Shown here one piece after another: positions 24,648-37,207 of a stretch of DNA of 64,000 nt; within the stretch, counting starts at the first letter, position 1, and every line of letters begins with the position of its first letter. This DNA is from Cadophora sp. MPI-SDFR-AT-0126. Taxonomy: Eukaryota > Ascomycota > Leotiomycetes > Helotiales > Ploettnerulaceae. The position numbers and the translations under genes are program-made. Below the pieces are notes generated by a model. The model was not told the origin of the DNA and made no database searches. It saw only the letters and a list, made by a program, of their open reading frames with translations. The stretch lies in assembly GCA_020747065.1 (NCBI GenBank), contig JAGMVK010000001.1, positions 868,001 to 932,000 on the forward strand, read 5' to 3'.

Positions 24648-27600
24648 ATGCAGTCCGCTCGGCGCATCTTCACCCCAGCCAGTATCCCTGGTCTGAGGTC
24701 GCGTAGAGCTGTTACACGCGACTTCTACAATGCCGGATTTTCGCCTCGGTTGGGATTGAGAAAAGATATTGGTTCTTGGAAGGGCAAGCGGAGAGAGAGC
24801 ACCGAAACTGGGGAAGATCAAACAGGACATATCACGGCCAGGTCAAATGAGGGGATTCTGTGGTTTGACAGTAAGTATTGTCACTGTTCCGATCTCATGT
24901 AGGTTACGCTGATTAAATATTATTAGATCTCTTCCCTCTGAAACTCAATTGGATGCTACGTGTACCATGGCACACTGAAAAGGACCTTCCAGAACTTCTC
25001 ACTCGATTCAATAACTCAAATCTGGGTGCATTCGAGCCTGTAGCTCTCGTCAAGCGAGCCATACCAAGCTCCGTTCCTATGACCGTCACTGAAATTCTCC
25101 CAAGACTCAAAGATGGAGGAGCATTCGTCAAGTTCTCTCATCCAAATGGCATCACGGCAAAAGAGGTCGAAGGTCTTCTTAGGCAATATCTTCGAGAGAA
25201 TCCGATCAAGCCATGGTTTAATCCTTTTCGTAGAATCAGGACGAACTTGGTGGTTGGGAAGCCTTGGCTTGAAGATCTGTATCGATTCCCAAGTTCGAGG
25301 ATAAAAGTCGAATTTGCACCAACAAGTCCCGGAAAGGAAGCAGCGGAGCTAAGTCAAGAAACACTGTACAGTCTGTTCCGAAAATATGGAAAGATTGCCG
25401 AGATCAGCCCTCAGCCATCAGACTCGAAAATCCTGCCCAAGTATGCCCACTTGGACTTTGCAAGGCTGAGACATGCGATCATGGCTGTAAGTACTAGCGA
25501 GATTCCCTGATTGTTTCTTTTCCTGCCATAAGGTTTTGCCATGACATTTCTTGTTGTCTACAGTGTCACCACACGTCAAGCAGTTGCTGACTGCCCTCTA
25601 GAGAAACTGCATGCACGGCTTTAAAGTCACGGAATCAGAAGGCGGCGGACCCGCTGGGACGTTGCTTCGTCTATCATTCCAGCAAAAGGAGAAAGCTCAT
25701 TGGATTTGGGACTGGCTTACAAGCCACCCTAGAATTGTGATCCCAGCCCTTGCAGCACTGATAGCAACGGTCACTGTTGCGGTCTTTGACCCAATTCGAA
25801 CATTCTTCATCAAAGCACATATCGAGCACTCATTCCATCTGAAGGACAACAAGATTTATCAATGGTTCAAGAGTCAGGCTACAGACATCTTCACATTTCG
25901 TCGCAAACGATCAGAAGAAGCAAATCTGATTTGGGAGGACAGAAAGCAAATCGTGAGTTGAGAGCACATCACCTCTTTTCTAGGATTGACTCTGGAAATC
26001 ATGCGAAATGTCTCTCCACTCGTAGAGCTAATTACTTTTTCTGTAGATTGATACCATCCAGACTGCTCTCATGGAAACTAGCTCCACGTTCATTGTCGTT
26101 CGTAAGCTATAAGTGACTTTGTCTTCCTCAAAAGCTATGCTAACCGGCGATGCAGAGGGACCCAGAGGCAGCGGTAAAAAAGATCTGCTTGCTGAGGCTC
26201 TAAAGGGCCGACGCAACACACTAATCATCGACTGCAAGCCAATTCAAGGTCAGCATTTGAAGTTTGTTTTTTCCAGGTGTCCCTGCAGTCGCAGGGCTCG
26301 AGGATTTTAGATGGATGGAGTAAAGTACTAACATTACAGCAGATGCTCGCGGAGATTCTGCTACTATACGTGCTGCTGCTTCTGCGGTAGGATACAGACC
26401 TGTTTTCTCCTGGGCAAACAGCTTGAGTAGTCTTGTGGATTTAGCTGCTCAGGGCACAATTGGCGTAAAATCAGGGTTCAGTGAGACACTTGATGCTCAG
26501 TTAGGCAAAATCTGGGGAAATACTGCTTCCGCCTTGAAGTCTGCTGCTCTAGCGAATAGGCCCAAGGCAAAGGAAGATAAAGATGCCGCGTTGTCCGACG
26601 ACGACTGGCTCGAAGCACATCCAGGTAAGCAAGGCGCCTGTATTTTACAATTTCTCCGCAGATGCTTCAGGTCTACTTTGGAAACATTTCCTATCCTCTT
26701 TTGAAGAAATCCCTCGCAAGACAACTGGCTAACTCCATTGTGTCCCAGAGCATCGCCCAGTCGTCCTATTAGACAACTTTTTGCACAAGAACGAAGAAAG
26801 TAGCATAGTCTACGATAAGCTTTCAGAATGGGCCGCTGGTCTGACGACCGCCAACATTGCCCATGTGGTGTTCCTCACTAACGACATCTCGTAAGTCCCC
26901 TGGCTGGTACTAGGGACGAATTTTTAGGATCTTGACTGACAATCTCTAGCTATTCGAAATCATTATCAAAGGCTTTGCCGGATAGGGTCTTCAGACAGAT
27001 CAGCCTTGGAGACATCAAGCCGCAAGTTGCCAAGAAATTCGTCATTTCACATCTCGATATCGAGAAGGGCGACCCTGCAGACGACGCTTTAACCCAATCT
27101 CAGAAACAAGACGATCTTGAAGAGCTAGATGATGCCATTACCGGTAAGTGCTACTTATCATGACCTACTGCTTTGTTGGATAAGCATGCATTTCACGTCC
27201 CGATATATTCATAGTGGACATGCACTTCTACAACATTTCATTTCGAAAGAATGGTACTGACTGAAGGTTCTTGACAGCTGTCGGTGGCCGTCTCACCGAC
27301 TTGGAGTTTCTTGCTCGACGATTGAAAACCGGGCAATCACCAAAGCGAGCGATCGCCGAAATGATCGAGCAAAGTGCCAATGAAATCATGAAGATGTATC
27401 TTTTGACCGTTGACAAGGGTAAGTAATTGATCGATTCTTGGAGGGACCGGTTCTGACCGTCTAGGTGATCGAAAGTGGTCTCCCGAACAGGCTTGGTACC
27501 TCATCAAGAGTCTCTCTGAAAATGGCAGTCTTCGGTACAACGAGATCCTTCTCACCAACACCTTCGCATCATCTCTTACTGCCTCGGCCTCTAGCGGCGA

Positions 27601-28268
27601 AAGTGCTCTCGAGGCTCTCACGGCTGCGGAACTGTAAGTGGTCGATCCATAAGTCGTTGTGTTTAGATGTTACAAGATTTTTCGGAGACATATTTGATCC
27701 GCTCCTTACATATGGGCTAACCATTTCGTCATATAGTATTACTATAACAAGCTACAAAGGACGGCCGCAGACTGTCAAGGCCGGAAAGCCAATTTACGAG
27801 GCTGCATTTAAGGTTTTAGCTGGTCCGTCTCACCTTTCCTGTCCCATCCTCCTCCTACCACAGAGCTGCGCTCGAAACTTTGGGAACGCGAGAATATTTT
27901 GACGATATACGTACTGATTTGTGACTACAGAAGACAAAGTATTGAAGAGCAGACTTGATCTTGCCATTCTCACCGAGCTGACGAAGATCGAAACAAAGAG
28001 CATAGACAAGTAAGTGGCCATTTGTCCTCACTTCCGGTTGCTACATTCAACTGCCCTCTTTGACTCGGCACTCTCACTTGGACTATTACTGACCAGTTCC
28101 AGATACGAGACAGAGTTGACGATGCTTGGTACTCTACCAAAACAGCCGAGCGAGTTGGCCCCGAGAATACATTTCTTGTTGACGAAGTTAGCTGCTAGTC
28201 AGCAGAAGGTCGAGGTATGGGAAAAGGAGATGGCGACGATGAAGAAGCTCCTTCTGGACGAGTATTGA
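24648..28268 (+). CDS. YME2: Mitochondrial escape protein 2 (Yme2/Rna12)
   Basis: Multi-exon gene of roughly ten exons. The N-terminus is basic and rich in Ser/Arg (ARRIFTPASIPGLRSRRAV), fitting a mitochondrial presequence. Next comes an RRM-like domain (SRIKVEFAPTSP, LYSLFRKYGKIAEI, YAHLDFARLRHAIMA), then a transmembrane helix (PRIVIPALAALIATVTVAVF). The following matrix-or-IMS AAA-like NTPase region has a Walker A-like GPRGSGKKDLL and hydrophobic RPVVLLDNFLH as Walker B, and the C-terminus is helical. Yeast Yme2 is an inner-membrane protein affecting mtDNA nucleoid maintenance and escape. Its GxxGxGK is preserved as GPRGSGKK. Exon boundaries toward the 3' end (27.4-28.1 kb) are approximate. 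Confidence 0.93.
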
Positions 28269-29321
28269 AACGTATACCCATCCCACTCAATGTACTAAGC
28301 AACAACGAAAAACAAAATCCTCTTCAAGGACATAAGAGTCCATTTGCGACCACCGTCTTGAGATTGGCCGGTGCTATTTTTTACGCGGCCGATGCAAGCC
28401 CGCTTGAAAGAACATTCCGGCTGTTATGCTGGCTTACTTTTCTAGCGTGCTGATGCCCTATGCCCCCTTGGAGTCCTTCAAGCTCCGAACGTAGTATGTA
28501 TCTATGAGTACTTTTTGCCAAGTAGTGTTTAGCATACGACAGAATGTACGTTTTGGAACGGGAAAACGTCTAGGTAAAGCCGACTATTTTTAGACCCGAT
28601 TTACCCCTCATACTCGCTTCTCCCACGTTCCTAGGTATCATCCGCACATCGAATTGGGGATATTTATATTTCATCCACTCTCGGCTAATACGCTGCATAA
28701 TCTTTAAAAACACAACCTTCCAATCGGCTCTTCTCCCACGTTCTTCCATCTCGCATACGGCAATCGAGACAGGAGATTGAAGGAATCAGGAAACGATCTT
28801 CTCGAAGCAATTCTAATACGAAGGAGGAAGACCTTCTTTCGGCAGGAATGTACCTCCAGGCCGGATCTAGGAAGTTGTGTGCGAGGGCTAGATGGTGTTT
28901 CGCGAGCGGTGGACACCGTTCCGTCAGCCATGGTCTTGGAACCTTCCACTACCAGCGCGGAGGAAACGGCCTGAGATCATCCGGGATATACTACTCCTTG
29001 CTATCGGCAGGGGAAATAAATACGTGGGTACAAAGTTCCAGTCTGGCTTAGTCTTGGCCCATATGGCTGGCGCACATGGACACCTCCACACATCAGAGAA
29101 GAACAGAACGTCTGGCGTCGCCAGACGCTATCATGGCGCCAAACCTGTACATGCAGAGATTTTCCTCTCCTCCTTCCTGTGCATCACCTATTAGCTAGAA
29201 TATGTTTCTATTTCGAGTCATGCCTAGGTCTTGGTGTTAGGCATATCTCTACTCCATATAACGCATGCTGGCTGCGTGCATGGCGGCGGTACCTGACTGG
29301 CAACTGTGGTGTGGGTTTAGG
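28269..29321. other. Intergenic region with no recognised gene
   Basis: Contains the YME2 3' end and the upstream region of the secreted ConA-like gene. The short frames here show no domain signal. Confidence 0.45.
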
Positions 29322-30683
29322 ATGGGACTTTTCTCGCTGCTTCTTATCTTGACGGCAGGCATCTGCTTCTGCGATAGGTTTGCACATGCTGATGTCGCTT
29401 TCTGGTTTCAACCAAATGTTGCCGTTACGAGGGTAAGTAGCCTCCTCCTGGTGATATCCTATGCTTCGATTGATACATTTGTTTGTTTGGAAAAGTTCTA
29501 ACTCCCTCTCAATATAGTTTCAAGCAACTATGGTTGTGCCGGCCCTCTCGAAGGGGCCAGGGGCCCATGGAGTGTGGCCGGGGATTCAGAACGATAACTC
29601 GGGATTCGTCTTCCAAAGTGTGATCAGGTCAGTCACTTCACTTCTGTAAAATCGATCCCTTACAAGCCATAGTCAAAATGGTTTCATCCCACACAGTCGA
29701 GAAGAGTAGCGCTGATGTCCCACACAGTGATTCGAAAGTTCCTGGTACTTGTGAGTGATTTAGAAAACCCATTGTTTTCATTTTCATCCCAATCTTCCCG
29801 GTCCTGAAACCGGATTCTCAATTCAAATGCAGACCCATAACTGATCTACCATGTTCCAACCACAGGGCAGTTCTTTGTAGAGTATTGTTGCAAGTAAGCT
29901 ACCCTGAAGTTATGCAAGTGGCCACACACTAAGTTCAGGAAAAGTCCCGATTATCAAGCCACAGCGATTAGAGGTGCTCAACTACTCCAACACTTACTTC
30001 AGCTTCAAAATCACGAACTGACCACTACCAGTTTACCCTGGCGACTCTATCACCAGCACTTTTACTATGGGAGCCAATAGTGTTTGGACAGATAACTGGT
30101 CTTTATCTCCCGGTTCGGTTGGCCAAGCGGCTGGACAGAGAGCACAGGCGGGCTCGTCCTCGGAATCTTTTGGTAGGGCTGTCTGCTTTTTGCTTTCAGA
30201 TGAGATAAATTGCTGTAAAAATGCTAACGTTGAGGGTGGTTTCAAGCTAGCAAAGGTTTGATCAATAAAGTGAGTGTTGGTGAAGCTTGGCCGCTACGAG
30301 AAGCATTCTGACTGACCCAGGGACTTCTTGCCATTGAGCTGCAAAGTGGAGGTAAGTCACATCTCCGTTGATAATCGCATTAATTCCACTTCAAGCCCTT
30401 ACACCTCTGCTCTTGCTTCGTACACTTCACTGATTCCTTTCCTTGCTAGCAACCTGGGACTTCGGCCAAGTCCAGTGGTCGTCGATTTCCATCACAGCCG
30501 CCACGACAAAGTCATTCTGTTCCTCAGGGTACGCAATTTCACAGCTTTTCTTCTCTATCTTCTGACATTTTCTTTTCTAGGTATGCCGTCAGTGGTGGGC
30601 TCAAGTACTCGATATCAGGGAGCTCGTCGGCTACGCAAGATTCCTCAACGACTTGTACTTACAGTCGTATTACCTTTGGATGA
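29322..30683 (+). CDS. Secreted ConA/eqolisin-like beta-sandwich protein, ten exons
   Basis: Ten exons (29322-29432, 29518-29627, 29728-29750, 29866-29893, 29934-29974, 30032-30172, 30256-30269, 30321-30351, 30450-30528, 30581-30683) join in frame to 226 residues; the mini-exons are 23, 28, 41, 14 and 31 nt. A signal peptide (MGLFSLLLILTAGICFC) is followed by the features of a family common in ascomycetes and usually annotated as concanavalin A-like lectin/glucanase fold: GVWPGIQN, FVFQSVISDS, WQFFVEYCC, YPGDSITSTFTM, LLAIELQSGATWDFGQVQW and a C-terminal YSRITFG. The pattern is reminiscent of G1 (eqolisin) peptidases, but I cannot confirm their catalytic Gln/Glu pair. The protein is probably extracellular; substrate unknown. 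The joins restore one open frame with no leftover bases, so I trust the model. Confidence 0.82.
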
Positions 30684-31170
30684 GCTTTGGAAAAATTTGA
30701 AGTCGATGGGGGTTGGCCGAGAGTGCTACTAAAAGACTCGTACCTGGAAGAAAATCTCTGTTTTATGCCTTGCAGTATGTCGATATCTCATCAACGGTGA
30801 CATAGACTGGGTTGACTACAGGGATTTGGCGTTCCTCAACCAGTCTCGCCCCAGCGGTGTTAGCATTTGCTTTGTTCAAATAAGGATAAGAAGACGATGG
30901 TGTTAGTTGCTTCACATGTCATGTCAAACACAAGAGAGTATTAGAATTTTACGACTTTCATTTTGTGCTACCTAAAAGTGGTTGCTTTCTGCAATACAAT
31001 GCAGCATCCACCAGTTTTCCCAGTGTATCAGTCGCCAAAGGAAACGCAAAACCCGCAACAAAGTCTACCCATAACTGAAAAAGAGGCCCGCTAGACACCC
31101 GGCCATGTGCAATTATGCCATGACACGATGCCGAAATGCAAAACAACTAAAGAGATTCGTGAGAAACAAT
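30684..31170. other. Convergent 3' ends, ConA-like gene and HSP70
   Basis: 3' untranslated regions of two converging genes; no other feature seen. Confidence 0.5.
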
Positions 31171-32547
31171 CTAGTCAACCTCCTCAACAGTTGGTCCATC
31201 ATCGTGCGAAGCTCCACCTGGTCCACCGGCACCTGGGAATCCACCTGGTCCACCTGGCATACCACCTGGCATACCTCCAGCACCGCCATCGGCGCCTTGG
31301 TAGAACTTCATCATGATTGGGTTTGCAACAGCCTCCAGTTCCTTCTGGTGCTCCTCGTACTCCTCCTTGGTGGCTTGTTGAGACTCATCCAACCAGGCGA
31401 CGGTCTTGTCAATCTCAGCCTTGAGCTGCTCCTTCTCGGACGCATCAAGCTTCTCATCAACCTTAGCATCTGAGAGGGTGTTGCGGAGAGAGTATGCGTA
31501 GGATTCAAGACCGTTCTTGGCGCTGATACGTCCAGCCTCGGCCTCATCCTCAGCCTTGTACTTCTCGGCTTCGGATAACATGCGCTCGATATCCTCCTTG
31601 GAAAGACGGCCCTTGTCGTTGGTGATGACGATCTTGTTAGTCTTTCCAGTTCCCTTCTCAAGAGCAGAAACGTTCATGATTCCGTTGGCGTCAAGATCGA
31701 AGGTAACCTCGATTTGTGGAACACCACGAGGCGCAGGTGGGATACCGGTGAGCTCGAACTTGCCCAACAGGTTGTTGTCCTTGGTGCGTTGACGCTCACC
31801 CTCGAAAACTTGAATGAGCACACCAGGTTGGTTGTCGGAGAATGTGGAGAAAACTTCGGACTTCTTGGTTGGGATGGTTGTGTTTCTTGGGATGAGCTTC
31901 GTCATTTGTCCACCGGCGGTCTCGATACCAAGGGAAAGTGGCGCAACATCGAGAAGGAGAATCTCGTTGGTGCTCTTGGATGAAGTGTCACCAGAGAGAA
32001 TGGCAGCCTGGACTGCAGCACCGTAGGCGACGGCCTCATCAGGGTTGATGGACTTGTTGGGCTCCTTGCCGTTGAAGTAGTCGGTGATCAACTTCTGGAT
32101 ACGTGGGATACGAGTAGAACCACCAACCAATACGATTTCGTGAACCTTGGACTTGTCAATCTTGGCATCAGCGAGGACACGGTCGACTGGAGTAAGGGTA
32201 GAGCGGAAGAGGTCCTGACAGAGTTCCTCGAATCTGGCACGGGTGATGGAAGTGTAGAAATCGATACCCTCGAACAGGGAGTCGATCTCGATTGAGGTTT
32301 GTGCGGAGGAGGAGAGGGTACGCTTGGCACGCTCACAAGCGGTGCGGAGACGACGAAGGGCACGGGCGTTTGTGCTGAGATCTAGTATATGTTAGTCAAT
32401 GTTCCAAAAAATTTGGGGACATTAGGGGAAAGAAAAGGATGAGTCCTACCCTTCTTGTGCTTTCTTTTGAATTCTTGAACGAAGTGGTTAACAAGACGGT
32501 TGTCGAAGTCCTCACCACCCAAGTGAGTGTCTCCGGCAGTGGACTTG

Positions 32548-32579
<32 letters not shown>

Positions 32580-33257
32580 GGAAACATCGAAAGTTCCTCC
32601 ACCAAGATCGAAGATGAGAACGTTGCGCTCACCCTCGACCTTCTTGTCAAGACCGTAGGCAATGGCAGCGGCAGTTGGCTCGTTGATGATTCGGAGAACG
32701 TTGAGACCGGCAATCAAACCAGCATCCTTGGTGGCTTGACGTTGTGAATCGGTGAAGTATGCAGGAACAGTGACGACAGCGTTGTTGATGGTTCCTCCAA
32801 GGTATGCCTCAGCAGTCTCTCTCATCTTGACCAAGATCATAGAAGAGATCTCCTCAGGTGTGAATTGCTTCTTCTCGCCCTTAAACTCGACCTCGACGAC
32901 TGGCTTTCCACCACGGTCAAGAACCTTGAATGGGAAGTGCTTCATATCAGCCTGAACCTCTGGATCTGCGAACTTGCGACCAATAAGACGCTTTGCATCG
33001 AAGACAGTGTTGACTGGGTTCATGGCGACCTGATTCTTAGCGGCATCTCCGATCAAACGCTCAGTATCCGTGAAGGCGACGAAGGAAGGGGTTGTGCGGT
33101 TTCCCTGGTCGTTGGCGATGATTTCGATACGGTCATCTCTGAAGATACCCACACAGGAGTATGTGGTACCCAGATCGATTCCTATTGAAGGGCCAATGTT
33201 AGCTACAGCCTCGTTGTCGTGGCGTCGTGAAGAATACTTACCGATAGCTGGACCCAT
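31171..33257 (-). CDS. Cytosolic heat shock protein 70 (Ssa type)
   Basis: Three exons encode an Hsp70 of about 645 residues. Exon 1 is only a few codons (MGPAIG), followed by an intron near 33185-33241, then [11 protein letters not shown] (ATP phosphate loop), [39 protein letters not shown] and [12 protein letters not shown] of the nucleotide-binding domain. The substrate-binding domain has [17 protein letters not shown] and QVFEGER. The lid ends in a Gly/Pro-rich GGMPGG tail and finishes with EEVD, the cytosolic signature that binds TPR co-chaperones. A second intron lies near 32382-32450. It folds new and stressed proteins in the cytosol and nucleus. Heat regulation is plausible from a GAAGCTTC element upstream. 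Confidence 0.96.
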
Positions 33258-33449
33258 GATTGCGGATTATGTAGAATTGATGTAGTGTGTATGTGATTGA
33301 GAATGTGAAGAATTGCTTCGAGATTTGTTGAAGACTTGGGAGTTTCTTAGAGAATTGTGTTGTGGTCTGAGGAGGAAAAGACTCGTTGGGAGGAAGCTCT
33401 GGCAGTTTTTATGTTTGGCTGCAGGCGGACTCGCTAAGGAGGTTGACCA

Positions 33450-33457
33450 GAAGCTTC
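33450..33457 (-). promoter_or_regulatory. Possible heat-shock element core
   Basis: GAAGCTTC forms an inverted pair of GAA units with the 2-bp spacing recognised by Hsf1 (nGAAnnTTCn), about 195 bp upstream of the HSP70 start codon. A full element normally has three units; a third is not perfect here, so this is suggestive only. Confidence 0.4.
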
Positions 33458-33590
33458 CATCTGGGACGAGCGAACAACAGTCCAGCACATTCTCGATTCA
33501 CCGCGAAAGCGCTGCACACCTCTTGCACTCACTAGAAAGTACGATGGAGTTAAAAGTGGTTCAATCAATAACCTCCTGATGTTTTCATTA

Positions 33591-33625
33591 TATCTATCTA
33601 TCTATTTACCTACCTACCTAGGTAC
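33591..33625. repeat. Compound TATC/TACC microsatellite
   Basis: About four TATC units are followed by three TACC/CTAC units and AGGTAC. It lies upstream of HSP70, about 330 bp before its start codon. Confidence 0.7.
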
Positions 33626-35012
33626 TTTTCCTTTCCCCTTCCATTCGAACAAATGTCGTGAATTCTAGCATGACATCTATCGCACCCATCCACGCTCACC
33701 GCCCGCCCACAATTAAATGTCGCCCCGCCGACCTGCCCCGCTATTTCAGACACTGAAAGAATGAGAACGAACCCCTCCCCACTCCTTCAAACGTCATCAG
33801 AGCCAAGCAAGAATCAGATCTCTTTCCACTTACAGTAATGTACAGTACATACAAATCGTGCCACTTCTCTGTGAACTGATACTGATGTCAACAGCAGTCT
33901 GTCTAGAAATTATGCCTTCCCTCTGCACTGTCTGCAGTGTCCTGAAGGTTCCTGGCGACATTCAAAGATGAGCGAGCTGCTTGCAGCCTGGTGGCGGGCG
34001 GGCGGGGTGAGGTGGCAAAACCATCCGCAAACAGCAATGTCAACAGTCAGGGGTATGTAGGTCACATGACTACAAATCATGTTTTCTTTCAAGTCGACTT
34101 GCTTACCTACCGAGATGGGATGTTCATCTGCTCAATCAATTTTCAATGTACTTCGTACGAACTTGCCTCTGCCTCCACGAAATTGATGACTTTTCCAACT
34201 AACTTGGTTTCTTCCCGGACAGGACAGGCTGTTTGGATTGCTTCCGAAAGACTGGCAGCCGATCAGCGCTTGACCCAATGAAGCTATTCCAGCGTCCAAT
34301 TATCAACGAGTACCAGGAGGAGAGTTTTCAGCAAAGTACTAAATATATTCACTGACTCTGAACTCTTGTCCGATGAAATATTAACCCGTCCTCTTATTTC
34401 ATTAGGTATATGGCTTCTCCGTCAGACTAGGTATACGTACCTGACGACTTGCTATCTCCATCCCTCCTCACTTTTCCTGCAATGTGGTGGGTTTGGTCTA
34501 ACAGGCAAAATACATGGTACTTTCCAGGAATGACGGTCATACAATCGTATGACGCGAAACATCATTGAGCAATAGGTCGGATGACAATAGCATGATATTC
34601 TGCAGGTCCAGCACATGCCCGACAGATTACATCGAGTGGCCAGTAGTGTCATGACCCCTTAAAAAGATGCTTCTGCTCCATCGTCTGTTCTCTTGGGTCT
34701 AGTCGGTAGTCATGGAATGTCTTCTAGTCTTCCCTATTGTTTACCCGCCTCAATTGGTCACTCTGCCATCTTCGGTTATGATGTCTGTTTTCTGGAGGCA
34801 TACGATCGATCTTTGGAGATACATCGCATCTTCAAATCAGCCCCAGGAGCGAAGGAGAATAAAAGGCAGAGACTCTTTCATGAGAATTGGTTGCAACAAA
34901 GATCCAACAACCCTCCAATACTCGACCTACTGCCACCTAATGTAAAATAACGGACCCCCTTCCAAGAACGTGCAGTGGTTGAAACCACACATCACTTACA
35001 TCTTCAACACAT

Positions 35013-35759
35013 TTAGGACTCGAACAAAAACTGCTTGAACCACCATACCGCAGCGTTCTTTCCTCTAACCATAGCCTCACGCTCCCCAGCATGCTTCTCA
35101 TCACCACGAGTAAAACAAGCATGCTCCACTCCAGGAAAATGCTGGTAATCAAACGGAATTCCCAATTTCGAAATCGTCTCAAAGCTATGCAACTTCAGCT
35201 CAGCCGTGAACTGCGAATCGATTTCCGGTGCTAAAATCTGGACCGGCACTGCAATCTCATCGATGTCGTTTTTCGTCAACCAAGTCGGATGACCCGCTGA
35301 AATGCAGTCGACGAGAGGAGGCTGATGTTCCTTCGCACCCAAGCGAAACACAGCCCATCCCCCAAAGCAGAAGCCCACCGCCCCAATCTTCTTGTGCTTC
35401 AGACGCAGAGCCCTAGCACAGTCGAAGATCTCAGGCTCGCGAATCTCACGAGAGTTCTTCGCCACGAAGCTCGGGATGTCGAGTTCATGGAACTTGTTGC
35501 TGAGGATGGGACCAGGAGCCAGGGATTCGCCGCCGAAGAAGTCTGGGAGGTAGACTGTGGCGTCGGTCTCGCGGGCGTAGTGATCGGCTAGTAGACGGAT
35601 GTTGGGGAAGTTCCAGCTTAGCAGATCGTGGATCACCAGGACTGCTACATCGGGATTGCTGCCTGTGATGTATGTATCATTATTTGCAAGCTTCCCGATG
35701 GTCCCAGTGGGTGTACCATCCCACTCAAATCCTTGGAGACAGCATGGTGCGACGGACAT
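35013..35759 (-). CDS. Dienelactone hydrolase family protein
   Basis: A single-exon 248-residue alpha/beta hydrolase. The nucleophile elbow is GFCFGG (Cys as in true dienelactone hydrolases), the acid is likely in APEIDSQF, and the histidine is in PGVEHACFTRGD, the usual DLH end. Near the N-terminus AVLVIHDLLSWNFPNIRLLAD carries the oxyanion region. Bacterial relatives open dienelactones in catechol breakdown; fungal relatives are mostly of unknown substrate, sometimes in secondary metabolism or detoxification. No catechol-pathway neighbour is present. It starts MSVAPCCLQGFEWDG, a common form for fungal members. Confidence 0.9.
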   Translation of the reverse strand: MSVAPCCLQGFEWDGTPTGTIGKLANNDTYITGSNPDVAVLVIHDLLSWNFPNIRLLADHYARETDATVYLPDFFGGESLAPGPILSNKFHELDIPSFVAKNSREIREPEIFDCARALRLKHKKIGAVGFCFGGWAVFRLGAKEHQPPLVDCISAGHPTWLTKNDIDEIAVPVQILAPEIDSQFTAELKLHSFETISKLGIPFDYQHFPGVEHACFTRGDEKHAGEREAMVRGKNAAVWWFKQFLFES

Positions 35760-36285
35760 TGCAAGATCTCTGTGATGTTGACTTGGGGGTGATACGTGCT
35801 AGGTGACTCGCCTGATAGCAAAATGCAATACACTCCTTTATACATAAGTTAGCGGGATATCTTCATGCCGGCCAAAAGATCGAAACGGAGAAAGGAACTT
35901 GGTGATGGCCATACAGCCCAATCACGTAAGAGGCATTCCGTTATTTGCTGGTAAATATCGAACGCATCCTAAGATATGCGAAAAGCCATGGAGAACGCGG
36001 AGTTGTGCAACTAATGTTCGTAAGCAGCCTACCCTTCGTAATGTAGCACCAATGATAATTATCCAAGACATCTACGCCGCAATGTAATGAGAAGGAGGGG
36101 TGACTCATTCAGACGTGATTGGAATTTCGGGAGACAACTTGAGAGCCATTCGTCGAATACATGCGGGGAAGGGAATGTGAAATATGATTATCACTTTAAT
36201 TTGGGAGCTTTGGGGCGCTGAGTTGTGGTAGCTTTGTCTCTGAGCAGCTGAGGGCTATTGGTGACACTCGAACGAATGGGAGCCA
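35760..36285. other. Region between dienelactone hydrolase and transposon block
   Basis: Upstream region of the dienelactone hydrolase gene up to the left inverted repeat of the piggyBac-type relic. No gene seen. Confidence 0.5.
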
Positions 36286-36328
36286 CTATCCCCTTAAGTG
36301 GCGCAACGACTTTTAGCGTCTTGGCGGG
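36286..36328 (+). repeat. Left terminal inverted repeat of piggyBac-type relic
   Basis: Starts CTATCCCCTTAAGTGGC and ends GCGTCTTGGCGGG. It pairs with 45967-46014, with a small internal length difference (GCAA versus AACTCGCTT). Confidence 0.85.
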
Positions 36329-36397
36329 TTCCCTACTAAAACTTAGGGTAAACAAAGAAGTAAATAAATCAAATAATTCTTATTAATTGCATATAAG

Positions 36398-37207
36398 ATG
36401 CCACGTAAATTAATGAAAAATATTGTTGCTGATTCTATTGATCCTGTAATTACTTGACTTAATATAGAGCTTATAATTAAGACTAGATCGGGCTTTATAC
36501 TTATGAATTTGCCTCCTTTTTCTTATATAATTAACTTACTACTTGATATTTGCTTTTCTAATGCCTAAGGATTATTTTTACTGTTTTTTCTAGAGGAATA
36601 GATCCGAATTCTTTATGAGAATACAAATTAACGAAAGAATATGGATTTCTAGACTTAAATAGACGATCTAGAGTTACCCCCGCATGCCCGGATACGAGAA
36701 TAGTACTCTGTAACTGTACTTGAGGTATATGGATACCTAGGAATTTGTATATATATGGGAATCCATGTAGAAAACCGAATTTTGGACTATTGGACCTCTA
36801 GATCCGGAATTAAGCTAGTTTATCCTGTTTCGGATATTATGAGTCTTTGGAGGTTTTAGGTAATCTATACGGTATTCCGGTTAGCTTTAGCGGATCCGGA
36901 CTATTAATTTGAGGCTGTTTTTAATAGGGTATACTTTAAATCCTTTAATTCGGGTACTGGATTAATATTCTGGATAGTTAGAGCCTTTAAATACTTATAT
37001 TCGGGATACCTCTCGTACTCTCTAGCTTTTAGAACGGGATGTAACTATTAATGAGGCTATAGTACGTTTTTAGGGCTGTTCTTTTGATACTCTTAAGGTC
37101 CTTGGGAAGCTAATTGATAGGGGTTATAAGGTATAGGTCCTTAGAGCTTAGGGCTATTTTTTAGACTAGGTTTTTTATAGAAAAGGAAGTAAAAAGAGTA
37201 TTCCGGG
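36398..37207 (+). pseudogene. piggyBac-like transposase, N-terminal half (relic)
   Basis: Reading through stops, the plus strand gives the typical fungal piggyBac-like sequence: PPHARIRE, an EVYxYLGICIYMGIH block, DYW, PVSDIMSLWRF, VIYTVFRLA, then the first catalytic region DVTINEAIVRF followed by GKLIDRGYKV and GYFLD. Stops replace expected Gln, Trp or Arg. The frame is cut at 37207 by the Copia insertion and resumes at 44887. Confidence 0.82.
37203..37207. repeat. Copia target-site duplication, left copy
   Basis: CCGGG immediately left of the left LTR; the same five bases follow the right LTR at 44882-44886. Confidence 0.85.

Larger units (their letters stand above)
33258..35012. other. 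Long HSP70 upstream region
   Basis: About 1.75 kb with no gene recognised between the HSP70 start and the 3' end of the dienelactone hydrolase gene. It contains the possible heat-shock element, the microsatellite, and a G-rich stretch near 33991-34015. Confidence 0.45.

Noticed and set aside
33591..33625. CRISPR-like or satellite array
   Set aside because: It is only a short tetranucleotide microsatellite without spacers.
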